Part shown: one piece after another, positions 11,001-21,022 of the stretch
How positions within the stretch are numbered: the stretch's first letter is position 1
How the letters are laid out: each line of letters opens with the position of its first letter
Assembly (NCBI GenBank): GCA_038373885.1
Contig: JAWZYV010013275.1
Location: 53,181-117,180, forward strand
Source of the DNA: Cheiracanthium punctorium
Lineage: Eukaryota > Arthropoda > Arachnida > Araneae > Cheiracanthiidae
DNA: 64,000 bases
Reading direction: 5' to 3'
The notes under the pieces: model-generated
Told to the model about the DNA's origin: nothing
The model's database searches: none
The model's input: only the letters and a program-made list of their open reading frames with translations
Translations under genes and position numbers: made by a program

Positions 11001-11261
11001 ACTATATAAGAGGCAAAGAGCGTTAGCATGAACGTCCATAGTTAAGTCACAGATGTGTAACAAAAGTGCCCGATGCAGATTTTGTCAATCCTGCAGTGAT
11101 TTAAAAAATGAAATATAATGTGTAAAAATTGTAGCAAACACATGTGCAAGCTACATGCATCTAAATTTTGTCGAATTTGTCAATCAAACAATGTAAGATC
11201 TAAAATGTAATAAATATTACATTTAATTAATATACTTATGTTTTTGTGCTTGTTGTACTAT

Positions 11262-13599
11262 TAGGGTGGTCACAAGAAATCAACTTTCGAATTTTTAGGG
11301 CGGCACCCCCCAAAAAGTTGCCAATAGGCTGAAAAATGAGATTGGCAAAGTTTCATCTCATTTGCATAATATTAACCCGTGCAGCAAGGAGGTTAAAATT
11401 TAGAAAAATCACGGTTTTTCGCAAAAAAGCAGTTTTTCCATCATAAAATGGATAAAATTGAGTCTAGAAATATAATGTTGGTTTCGTTTCAGAAGAAAAC
11501 TTCCCGTCTTTATGAGTCACACATTACTTTTATGTAAAAACTTACAGATTTAACCCTCCAAGCGATTGTGATGTCAAATCTCGTCCACTTTATTCCAGTT
11601 TCCACAGCAATACATCTAGAATAATAATCATTTATAACACTGATATATCATAAAATATGTTTGATATTAAAGCTTGTATGTAATTTAAGAAGCCTTTTTT
11701 TAATAATTGCAAATCTTCCTGTTAAAAATTTTAATTTTTTTTTATTATTTAAAAATTGTAAGAAAATTTTATCGTGAAAACAACTTTACATTATTTGCCC
11801 ATTTCCAAAACGCTCAGAAGGTAACATTCGGATCATATCTATGAAAGTTCAAAAAATTATATTTCGTGTTTCAACCTTTTATTTTTCTTCGTTTTTCTTT
11901 CTTTTTTGTGTACAAAATAAAGGTTTTAATTAAAAAAAATCTGAAAAAAAAAGAATTAACAGAAAATAAGGTCAAAGAAGTCATAAAATTGAAAAAATTG
12001 AAAATGACTATCGTTTAGATATATTTGATTATTAAAGTTATGTATCTGAGAGGAAGCACATATAAAGAAAATAAATTATTATTCTGTACAATTTTTCGTT
12101 AAAGTGGCAAGGCTTAGATAGAGTGGCTTTCGAAGAGTCTGGTAAAGTTTTTCTGCATTCGGATACTACCTATAGTAAAAACTGATTTTGTTCTCCATCC
12201 TCAGTTAAACAGGATTAATTCTTTATAGTTACCCCTGAGCTGATGATTATTAAATGTTCTGCAAGAAAATTTGAAATTTCTTCCAAATTTTGGGTTCTTT
12301 ATGTAATATTTTTATCTTCAGCAGCAGTTTTGTACTTTGTCTTGTCCAACTTAGATCATCCAACCTGAAATTTTTAAAAAATATCTGGATGAAGAGCAGT
12401 AGCTTCGCAAATTTTGCAATCAAAACAGATTTTAGAATGATTTCTAAAATAAATATGATGGCGACAATGTAAATATAGAAGATTTCGATCCAGTAATTGC
12501 TGCAGCAAAAAATTCACGTTCCCCTAAGCCAACCAGTGGTATCAAAACACATTGCCTGAATTTTATCAGCTGCCTCCCATTCTTCAACTGCTGTAAATTC
12601 AGCTTTTGCCTAATAGTTATTCTCATATTATTTTCAAGCTGAGGAACTTCTATTAACTGTTTTTCATCGCCACAGCTAATTAAAATCGCTATTCTCTCTA
12701 CATTTTCTTTATTCAAAATATGAGGAAGCTTTTTTTCCATCCCAGTGAACAACATCACCATCTAAATCAGAATTTTAAAATCTACTTTTGATGAGATCAA
12801 TTCTTTGTTTTCGAAATTCTTGTCTTTGGAGTCTTATTGCACGTCAAGGGTATTGCACCGGAAAGATATGTTTTAGTGTTGAACGACTTCTTCGTTGTAC
12901 CAGTATGTAAATAATAACGATAATATTGGAGCTAGGGGAAGGATAGCCCCTCCTTGGCCATACCTATGGGCACCCATGTCCATTCTAAAAGTAAATAATA
13001 AAAGATAACAAAAATAGCATTGTAATAAAGAAAATTTGAGAGGTTTGTCTCAGATGTGCTTCAACTGAAATACAAATCAAGATCTTTCTCCTGAAGCACA
13101 GAAATGCACATCAAATAAATAAAAATATTTCACCAATTGTAGTTTAAGTAATTTATTTTTTGTTTTTTGTTTTTTGATGCAAATAATACCAAAGACGGTC
13201 AAAATTATTTAAAATTCTTAATTTGTCTTTTTTTCACTAATTTTACAAAAATGCAGATTTTGGTGGTACGATTCATAAACTGACCTAAAAAACACTGGAT
13301 GTCATTAAATATTGGTTTTGTTGAGAGTAAAAGTTCAAAGCAACAACATTCTTTATTAAATAAAACAAGAACCAGGTCTGTAGAGCAAATAGTTTATACT
13401 AAATGAAGGAAAAACTAGATATTTTTGGCAAAAATCTCAATTTTTCAAGAATTCAACCTCGATGCGGCACCGGCTAATATTATGCAATTGAGCTAAAACT
13501 TTGCCGATCTCATTTTCTAGTCAATTGGCAACTTTTAGGGGGTTGCCCCAAAAAATAACATTAAAAAAATTTTCCCCCATATAACTTGTGACCACCCTA
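11262..13599 (-). mobile_element. DNA transposon with long inverted ends and 9-bp TSD
   Basis: Both ends read TAGGGTGGTCACAAG inward, and related sequence continues for about 160 bases. Shared blocks are AAAAAGTTGCCAAT, AAAATGAGAT(T/C)GGCAAAGTTT and GCATAATATTA. The flanks TTGTACTAT at 11253-11261 and 13600-13608 are a perfect 9-bp target duplication, which fixes the boundaries. The length is 2338 bp. The interior carries only a broken coding trace on the minus strand. Long inverted ends with a 9-bp duplication would fit a Mutator-like element, but the protein trace is too short to confirm the superfamily. Confidence 0.85.
12444..12761 (-). pseudogene. Transposase remnant of the 9-bp-TSD element
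   Basis: A 105-codon minus-strand frame has a coherent part only in its first half: a charged segment followed by VERIAILISCGDEKQLIEVP. Near 12500-12600 the recognisable trace moves to another frame, with AVEEWEAADKIQAM and CFDTT. I recall similar pieces in uncharacterised, repeated arthropod proteins where FDTT is followed by a conserved Asn/Gly motif. Here that continuation is lost. The position inside the transposon supports a transposase origin. The catalytic set is not visible and the superfamily is unresolved. Confidence 0.5.
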
Positions 13600-13608
13600 T
13601 TGTACTAT

Positions 13609-14964
13609 TTTACAAATATATATTATGTTTTGTTCTCTTTTGGAGGAATTATTTATGTTAAGATTAATATAGTTTTAGAATTCTCCAACTGAAAGCGAGC
13701 AGTCATTTGTTGGCTTCTAGTTGGAGAGCTCAGTGAAAGCTATAGCAGATTTATCGTTATCCAGGATGCACCAAGAGGATGGAACACTACTACGTTACAC
13801 CCTAGTAGGCAAATATTATAAAATGAACAGCATGACATGATTTCATGTGATGACTACAAGAAGAATAAAAGACTTATTGTTAGAGCTGACTTATGAGCAC
13901 TCTAATCATAATCTTCGTTTTCTTTCTAATCTTGGGTGTGCTTAAATCAAATATGTGCGCATGTATTAGGGAAACTACTTCAAGCGTAGATTAGATTTTA
14001 AGAATACGCTATCTGTGATTAAATTATATAAGTCTAGATAAATGCAAAAAATATATAAACAATAAACAATTCATTCGGAAATCATTCTTTATTCAATGAT
14101 TTCATTAAAAGTAAGAGTAAAAATTGACAAAGCATTATCACCTGCATGAAGTACATAGACTAACTAACAGCTTATAAAATTCTGTATTAAAAATACAGTT
14201 TATTGTGATTCAATAAGACTAGAGAAATAAATATTTATAAAATTTAAATTAACAAATCACGTATAAAACTAAATTTGAAAATATATTTCCACATTTCACA
14301 TAATTTTTAATATTTATGCTTAAAATTGCTTTTTTTCAGGTGTATGTTTTATAACTTTCTGAAAGTTTGAGTTAAATCTTGGTACACATATATCACAATG
14401 AATATTTTAAGAATTGTATATGATTATTTTTTGAAACATCACGTCTGATAAGGTTTAACCGTACTTGAAACTTTTGAAAAACAGAGCATATCAAGCAGCG
14501 CATTATACCATAAATCAACCAATGGACGTTCCCAAAACTCATAAAATATTCTTAAAAGTGACATTACTGAAAAATGACCGTATTTTGCTTCTGAATTTCT
14601 GTGTGATATACTTCAGAAAGTTGTATGCCATTCTAGAAGATAAAAGAAAAAATAAACGACTTTGAAATGTATACGTTGACCATAGAGACACGTTGGGAAA
14701 AAAGCCCCTTTGTGCAAAACAAATTAAATTTAAAATTTACAACATGAAAATCAAAATTAAATAATTCAATTAAAATGTCCATTACTTTCGATTTGATGTT
14801 TAAACTATTTATGTAGCCATATTAAATGAAAAAATCGACATTTTTAAAAAACTAGTTATAAAGCTCATTTTCCATTTAAAACTTAAATGTATACGATAAA
14901 TTTTATCTGTGAATTTAGTTATAATAATTTAAGATTACTAGTAAGAGGGGTTAAGTACGATAAC
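13609..14964. other. Gene-free stretch
   Basis: No gene or clear mobile element. Positions 13680-13728 form a weak hairpin (CTCCAACT...AGTTGGAG). The 66-codon frame at 14465-14665 has no recognisable motif. Confidence 0.55.
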
Positions 14965-17225
14965 ACAGGGCAACAAAAAAAATTTTTTTTTGGTGCCTAG
15001 TATTTTTTAACTGATTTTAACAATATTTGGGGCACTGAATCGAAATATGCAGTCAGTTTTTCTCCATCAGATCTACTTTTTTAGATAAGTGGGTTTCTTT
15101 TATTTGTTTTAAATACAATTCCACGTGAAATGAGCAGTTGTAACTCCATTTTGTATAGTTCTAAATCACATATACAATTATTAATTCCTGCGCAATTGCC
15201 CTATATTTAGTCTGTGATCCAATTATTTCCAAGAAAATTCACGAGATAGAGTCAGCGTCCAATAATTTAAGTGAACTAGAGTTGGGGTCAGTTACTGAGT
15301 TCCCGCCTTAAGGGGTAGATAAAATTTGCCGCTGCCTAATATTTATGTTTATAAAATTGCATTATCAAGTTAACCCAAAACGTACTTTATTGTAGATTGT
15401 TGTATTTGGGGTGTTGAATTGAAATAAAATAAGTTCCAGTTGAAGAAGTTGTAAAAGTCATCCTGATGTGTTTTGCTATAATGTGGAGAATACACATTAA
15501 AAAGAAAACAGAAGGACTGTTAAAGGTTTTATAAAAAGAGATTATTATGGATACTGTGGTGTTAAGTTTGGAGATCAAGATAAAACATGGACACCTCATC
15601 ACGTCTGTAAAACTTGTACAGAACACTTACGACAGTGGACTACAGGAAAAAGAAAAATCTAAAATTTGGTGTACCGATGGTCTGGAGAGAACCCAAAAAC
15701 CACATCGATGACTGTTATTTCTGCTTAGTAAATATTACTGGTATCAATCGAAACAATCATAGCAAGTGGACTTACTCCTGATTTACCCTCTTCAAGACGG
15801 CCACTCCCACACTCAGAGGAAGTGCCGATTCCAGTATTTTCCCAACTACCAGAACTCGTTGAAGAAGTGTGCTGTCCCTCTGATAACCCTGGTGATTCGA
15901 ATGAAGGTGACAGTGATTATGAATCAAGGGAACCACGATTACTTTTTACCGTACAAGAGAAAAATATCTACTGCCTTTCTTTTCCCAAGAAAAGAATCTT
16001 GTGTTTTGTAATGAAATTAGAGGACTCCTGGAGAAAATGGGTCTTCCTGAATATTTCCCAGATGACTGGCATCTATTTATTGACAGCTCAAAGCGAAGTT
16101 TAAAGTGTGTCCTGCTGCACAATGGGAACATATATGGTTCATTAGCAATTGCTCACTCAACGAAAATGAAAGAAGAATATAACACCATTGCTCTGATCTT
16201 GGAGAGGTTAAAATATTATGAACATCAATGGGTGATTTGTGTGGACTTAAAAATGGTAAATTTCCTTCTTGGACAGCAGAGTGGTCACAACAAATACCCA
16301 TGTTTCTTGTGCCTGTGGGATAGTAGAGACAAAACACACCATTGGTTTAGAAAAAATTGGATTAAGAGAGAAAATATGGATGTAGGAGAAAAAATATCAT
16401 TAATGACCCCTTAGTTAAACGAGAGAAAATCATCTTTCCTCCACTGCATATCAAGCTGGGCCTTATGAAGCAGTTTGTAAAAGCTCTTGACAAGAACGGA
16501 CCCTGCTTTGCATATATTGGAAGAATAATGCCTCAGTTGAGTATGGAGAAACTTAAAGCAGGAATATTTGATGGCCCGCAAATAAGAAAACTCATTAAGG
16601 ATCCTGCCTTCATAAATTCGATGAATGAAGTTGAGCGAAAAGCTTGGACTTCCTTTGCTGCAGTTATCGAAAACTTTCTTGGCAAACACAAAGCTGAAAA
16701 CTGTGTTGAGCTGGTAAACGAGATGTTGAATAGTTTCATATCCCTTGGCTGTAGCATGTGTATTAAGGTGCACTATTTACACAGCCACTTATACAATTTT
16801 CCGGAAAATTTAGCAGACACTAATGAAGAACAAGGCGAAAGATTTCATCAGGACATTAAAACTATGGAAGATCGCTATCAAGGAAGATGGGATACCCATA
16901 TGATGGCAGATTACTGCTGGAGTTTAAAAAGGGACTGTCTTAGGAAATATTGAAGAATGTCACGGAAAAGAAGCTTCAGAAGTCTTGAGTGACTAGTTGG
17001 TTGGTATTACTTTTTATCTTTGTTTATAATATTTGTATAATATAATAATAAAAATTACGAGTTAAGGTTTTATTTGATCCATTGACTTAACTTAAAATTG
17101 TGATACGTGAATTTACCTAAAAGGTTATATATTAAAAATTTGAGCTCCTAGGCAAAAACTAATGCCATATTTGAATTCAGGGCATCAAAATTCATTCAAA
17201 ATCAGGTTGCCTAAATCCGAAAAAC
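14965..17225 (+). mobile_element. Unclassified transposon-like unit with inverted ends
   Basis: The segments at 14992-15062 and 17152-17220 are diverged inverted copies. Read inward, the left has ACTGATTTTAACAATATTTG then GAAATATGCAGTCAGTTTTT, and the right has CCTGATTTTGAATGAATTTT then CAAATATGGCATTAGTTTTT. They flank a broken gene for a cysteine-rich protein. The left outer end carries A8T9 after GGGCAAC, and the right outer end has GGCAACC. I see no target duplication, because the right side abuts a Gypsy fragment near 17215-17230. Enclosure of one gene by inverted ends is the layout of a DNA transposon. The family name is unknown to me. Confidence 0.6.
15520..16953 (+). pseudogene. Cysteine-rich transposase-like protein, frameshifted
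   Basis: A coding trace of about 480 residues runs through at least four frames. In order it shows VCKTCTEHLRQW (about 15595), VWREPKNHIDDCYFC (about 15680-15725), an acidic linker (EDSDYES-like, about 15890-15930), then LFIDSSKRSLKCVLLHNGN from 16076. Next come ICVDLKMVNFLLGQ (Asp codon at 16244), YPCFLCLWDSRDK (Cys codons at 16301 and 16310) and HIKLGLMKQFVKALDK. The end carries SHLYNFPENL, NEEQGERFHQD and DYCWSLKRD. Two aspartates (16082, 16244) and the Glu of GERFH (16837) are spaced as a D-D-E nuclease might be. The two CxxC motifs before the core and one inside it suggest zinc binding. This is inference: the family is common and uncharacterised in arthropod genomes as I recall it. Frameshifts lie near 15660, 15770, 15990 and 16395. 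Confidence 0.6.
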
Positions 17226-17234
17226 TCAACGCTG

Positions 17235-20060
17235 GTGAAAAAACAGGAGCGTCCAGCTCTGACTTGTTATGGTTGCGGTAAGCCTGGAGTTGTCAGAGCT
17301 AAGTGTCCAGTTTGCACTCCAACGCCAAACCTTGCCTCCGCCAACTTTGGACACTTCAACCTCCAGAGCCTGTCCACCTCGGAACCCACCGCATGCCTGC
17401 TGGTTACCATAAATGGAGTAGTAGGCACCGCCTGCCCAGACAGTGGAGCAAGCCACACAGTAGCTAGTGAAGGACTATACAAAATCCTGAGGAATCAAGG
17501 GGTCCAGTTTCAAAAGTCCAATCTACGGATGACTCTTGCTGATGGTAGCCAGACTGACAAAGACGTATACACTACAAGAGTGACAATACAACTCGAAGGA
17601 CGTACTTTCAAGATGAATCTTATTGCTCTCCCAGAGGCTAAAGGAAATCGTACCCTACTCGGTACAGACTTCTTGAAGAAAGCTAAAGTGGTGTTAAACT
17701 TAGGAGACCAAAATTGGTATTACAGGGACAACCCAAGAAAGCGGTTTCCCTTCGTCGAAGGCTACAAAATACCTCCTTTGGCAGAGGAACGAGACGACAC
17801 TGGTCTCAAAGAAAACGTCAATATGGCCCCAAAACAAGAGGTCATTGCGGTTGCAGAAGAAGACGTCACCCATACCCCAAAGTGTGACTTCAAACTCCGT
17901 GCAGATGAAGGTGAACAACTGACAGAGGGTCAAAAGAAACAACTTGATGCTCTATTGATAGAACATGAAGATACGTTCCGGCCGGGGGGAGAGCCGACTC
18001 CCTTTATAGAACATAGGATCGAGACAGGAAATGCTCCTCCCGTGGCTACTATTCCTTACCGACTATCTCCTGCCAGGAGAGAAGTTCTTAAGAAGGAAAT
18101 CGATGCCTTGCTTGCGGCAGGAACCATAGAAGAGTGTGATTCTCCGTACGCAGCACCTGTATTCTTGATCCCGAAACCAAATGGAGAGTTTAGATTATGT
18201 GTAGACTATCGCAAGTTAAACTCTATCACGAAGCCTGACCCATATCCATTGCCACGCATGGATGATTTGTTGCATAAAGCCAAACAGACTGCCTATATGT
18301 CAACTATAGATTTGAAATCGGGGTACCATCAAGTACAAATGTATCCTCCGGACAAGGATAAAACGGCTTTTGTCTGCCAGTATGGGGTCTACCGGTTCAC
18401 CAGGATGCCTTTTGGCTTGAAGACAGCGCCAGCGACCTTCCAGCGGTTAATGGATCTTTTCAGAAATGGTCTGAAGGTCAATACGCTTGTATACCTGGAT
18501 GACATCATCTTGTTGTCTTCGACCTTCGAGGAACACATAGAGGACTTACGGCATGTTTTTGAGAGACTCCAAAAGTTTAAGTTACATGCAAACCGTGCTA
18601 AGTGCCACTTTGCTTCCCATAAAGTTAAGTATTTAGGACATTTCATTACAAGCAAAGGAATAGAAGTGGACCCGGCTAAAGTGGAGGCAATTGCCCGAAT
18701 TCCTCCCCCGAAGTCCGTAAAGCAGGTTCAAAGTTTCCTACAGACCTGTAGTTGGTACCGCAGATTCATTCCCCAGTTCGCAGACCTCTCGAGACCTTTG
18801 AGTCAATTGACCAGGAAGCGAGCCACGTGGAAGTGGGGGGAGGATGAACAACAGGCCTTTGAAACCCTGAAAAGGAAGTTGATCTCACCGCCAGTGTTGA
18901 GTCAAGTGGACGAATCAAAGCCTTTTGTCATAAGGGCGGATGCATCTGGCTACGCTCTGGGAGCTGTCCTTACCCAAGGACAAGGTCCAGAGGAACACCT
19001 GCTCGAATATGCCAGCCGACTTCTACTACCAGCTGAAAAGAACTATTCCACAACGGAAAGAGAGGCCCTAGCAGTTGTTTGGGCATTAGAGAAATTCAGG
19101 GGATACGTGGAAGGAACAGAGATCACGGTGATTACTGACCACCAGCCCTTGAAATGGTTATTAAGTCTAAAATCGCCAACCGGCCGATTAGCAAGATGGG
19201 CCCTACAGATTCAGTCGTACAACTTGAAAGTCGACTACTTGCCAGGAAAAGCCAACGTTATTGCAGACTTGCTATCGCGTCCTGCATGTGAACACAAGGA
19301 GCCATCGGGTGAGATTTGTGCGGTTGCCATTGACCTCCCAGTCCGGAAGCCAAGTGACATCCGGGAGCAGCAACTCAAGGATCCAGATCTGAAAAAGATA
19401 ATAGACTGTTTCGAGAGTAACACCACAGATGAAAATTATGCCAACTGGACACAGCGGGGATATTTGATGTCCCAGGGAATCCTTTACAGGTATGCTCCAG
19501 ACTCGGAAGCCGAGGAGGCTCAACTAGTCGTCCCTATCCATGAACGAACGAGAGTGCTAAAGGAGTACCACGATTCCCCAACTGCCGGCCACTACGGAGC
19601 CGAGGGCACCTTCTACAAAGTGGCCTTGCGATATTACTTCCCTGGAATGCGGAAGTTTATTACCGATTACGTCAAAAATTGTGCCGAGTGTAGCAGATTT
19701 AAGCCAAGCAATCAGAAACCTGCAGGTTTATTGAGAACTCCCGCTTATGCCCAACGCTTCGAAACACTCGCCATAGATCTCTTTGGTCCCTTACCAGAGA
19801 CTGCAGATGGAAAGAAGTGGATTTTCATCGTAGAAGATACGCCGACAAAATGGGTAGAACTTTTTGCTCTGAAAGAGGCGACGGCGAAAGAATGTGCCAT
19901 AACTTTGTTTGAAGAGATTTTCCTGAGGTATGGATTAGCCAGACGTGTCATAAGTGATAATGGCCCACAATTCACAAGTGCTGTCCTACAGCAACTGTGT
20001 TACCTACTCGAAGTGTCCCAAGTCTTGGCCCGTATATTGGCCCCAGGCCAATCCAGTTGA
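17235..20060 (+). pseudogene. Gypsy gag end plus pol (PR-RT-RH-IN)
   Basis: The first codon is GTG and the frame is open upstream to about 17223, so no true start is present. Residues 11-24 form a knuckle CYGCGKPGVVRAKC in which the expected His is Val19. Protease: DSGA with D69. Reverse transcriptase (about 270-480): DYRKLN, motif A Asp359, FGLKTAPATFQRLM, and YLDD at 420-423. RNase H (about 565-685): Asp568, Glu610, Asp635, Asp678. Integrase: His779/His786/Cys816/Cys819 zinc site, then catalytic Asp848 (AIDLFG) and Asp908 (SDNGPQF). After about residue 925 the sequence is out of frame; a frameshift at about 20010-20040 moves the third acid to another frame. All visible catalytic residues up to there are intact. 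Confidence 0.92.
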
Positions 20061-20475
20061 AAGAAAGAATCGGGATCTAAAACCAAAACTAGCAATACTT
20101 GTTGGTGAGGATCATACGTCATGGTCAGATAAACTTGCGACCATCCGTTTTGCAATGAATACGTCGAAGTGTGATACAACAAATCACACAGCTGCATTTC
20201 TCCAATTCAGAAGAGAATTACGAACAATTGATGACGTGCAACATGATGTAAGAGCGGTGATTGACAACGATAATTTCATCGCTGAAATTACACCTTATCT
20301 GAAGAAATTCGCCCGGATCTCAACTGAGATCAAAGATCTTGTAGAAAAGAAGCAAGACCAGCACAAAAAGTATGCCGATGAGAGTAGAAGAAGGGCACAT
20401 AGGTATGAGCCAGGTGATAAAGTATGGGTAAATTTACATCGTTTAAGCAATAAAGCGAAAAAGAAAAACAGCTAA
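20030..20475 (+). pseudogene. Gypsy integrase, distal part in second frame
   Basis: The integrase continues here in a different frame from the upstream part. NPVERKNRDLKPKL holds the third catalytic acid (Glu codon at 20059). The conserved DDE-domain end (WSDKLATIRFAMNTS) follows, then a basic segment ending at EPGDKVWVN. The open frame formally extends back to 19954, but 19954-20030 is the shadow of the upstream frame. It is closed at 20473-20475 by a second frameshift in the run of AAAAAGAAAAA. The intact acid suggests the element was active before these two small lesions. Confidence 0.85.
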
Positions 20476-20782
20476 GTTTCAACCCTGTAGGGATGGCCCC
20501 TATATTGTGATTACCCAACGCTCCCCTACAACCTATGAAGTTGCTAACCCGGAAGCGCCGGATATCCTGCTTGGCACATACCACACTTCTGCTCTCACCC
20601 CTTTCAATGAAACTCCTCTTTCTGATGTTGTGTCTGTCGCCCCCCTAAGGAAGAGGGGACGACCTCCCAAGAGTAGCCCTCCAAAGACTGTTCGTCGAAG
20701 TGCCAAAAGAGAGACTCGGTTACCATCCAGCTCTTCTGGCCACTCGCCGGGACGTCATCGTGGCCAGGGGGGGAGTCTGTAA
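20460..20782 (+). pseudogene. Gypsy integrase C-terminal tail
   Basis: This is the third frame of the polyprotein. It has a GPY/F-like module (CRDGPYIV near 20484-20510, then YEVANPEAP) that follows the DDE core in many Gypsy integrases. A basic, proline-rich tail follows with an AT-hook-like RKRGRPPKS at about 20650-20680. There is no chromodomain. The stop codon lies only a few bases inside the LTR start, so pol runs into the LTR. The formal ATG at 20507 is not the biological start. Confidence 0.82.
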
Positions 20783-21022
20783 CAGGTGTTCCCCACCTGA
20801 GCAGCCAAACTCCAGGACTGCAGCGGCAAAATAAAAGCAGTGACGCTTCCGCCAGGGAATCGCTGGAGTTCGTAGAAGAGTAGCGAGGCTAAGATGGAGT
20901 GAGCTATGGCTGTTGTTCTTTTTATGTGTAATCCGTGCAGTGTTTGTTTTTTTTAATAAAATGTTTTGTGTAAGTGAGATGCGAGTCTCTTCTGTCATTT
21001 TGGGAGTTCGTGTCGTCTTACA
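20778..21022 (+). repeat. 3' LTR of the Gypsy element (245 bp)
   Basis: The LTR follows the purine tract CCAGGGGGGGAGTC and begins TGTAACAGGTG. It ends CGTCTTACA, so the ends are TGTAA...TTACA. A poly(A) signal AATAAA is at 20955-20960. There is no second LTR copy in the window. Confidence 0.85.

Larger units (their letters stand above)
5587..11261. other. Gene-free AT-rich stretch with old repeats
   Basis: No supported gene. Frames of 62-80 codons here (8415-8603, 9223-9420, 9952-10194) have no recognisable motif and match the length expected by chance. The stretch holds a duplicated 171-bp block, an array of ATTAATCGTGATTAAT-like motifs, a 137-bp tandem duplication and an AT palindrome at about 7127-7153. 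A faint similarity links 8109-8283 and 9070-9240 (shared '..TTCAAACsTAA..GCATTT' blocks), which suggests another old repeat pair. Positions 11070-11200 contain a short cysteine-rich trace described in the findings. Confidence 0.6.
17226..21022 (+). mobile_element. Gypsy LTR retrotransposon, 5'-truncated
   Basis: The element retains a gag zinc knuckle, the complete pol order of protease, reverse transcriptase, RNase H and integrase, a purine tract and one 245-bp LTR. This order is diagnostic of Ty3/Gypsy. There is no left LTR and almost no gag, so the 5' end is truncated at the border with the upstream transposon unit. Pol is long and well preserved (one frame of 941 codons), with two frameshifts near its 3' end. 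It is therefore younger than the BEL copy but not functional. Base composition is clearly more GC-rich than the surroundings. Confidence 0.92.

Noticed and set aside
15766..16011. An 81-codon frame at the start of the transposase-like gene
   Set aside because: The recognisable family sequence in this interval is in the neighbouring frame (15822 onwards), so this one is a shadow apart from a few codons.
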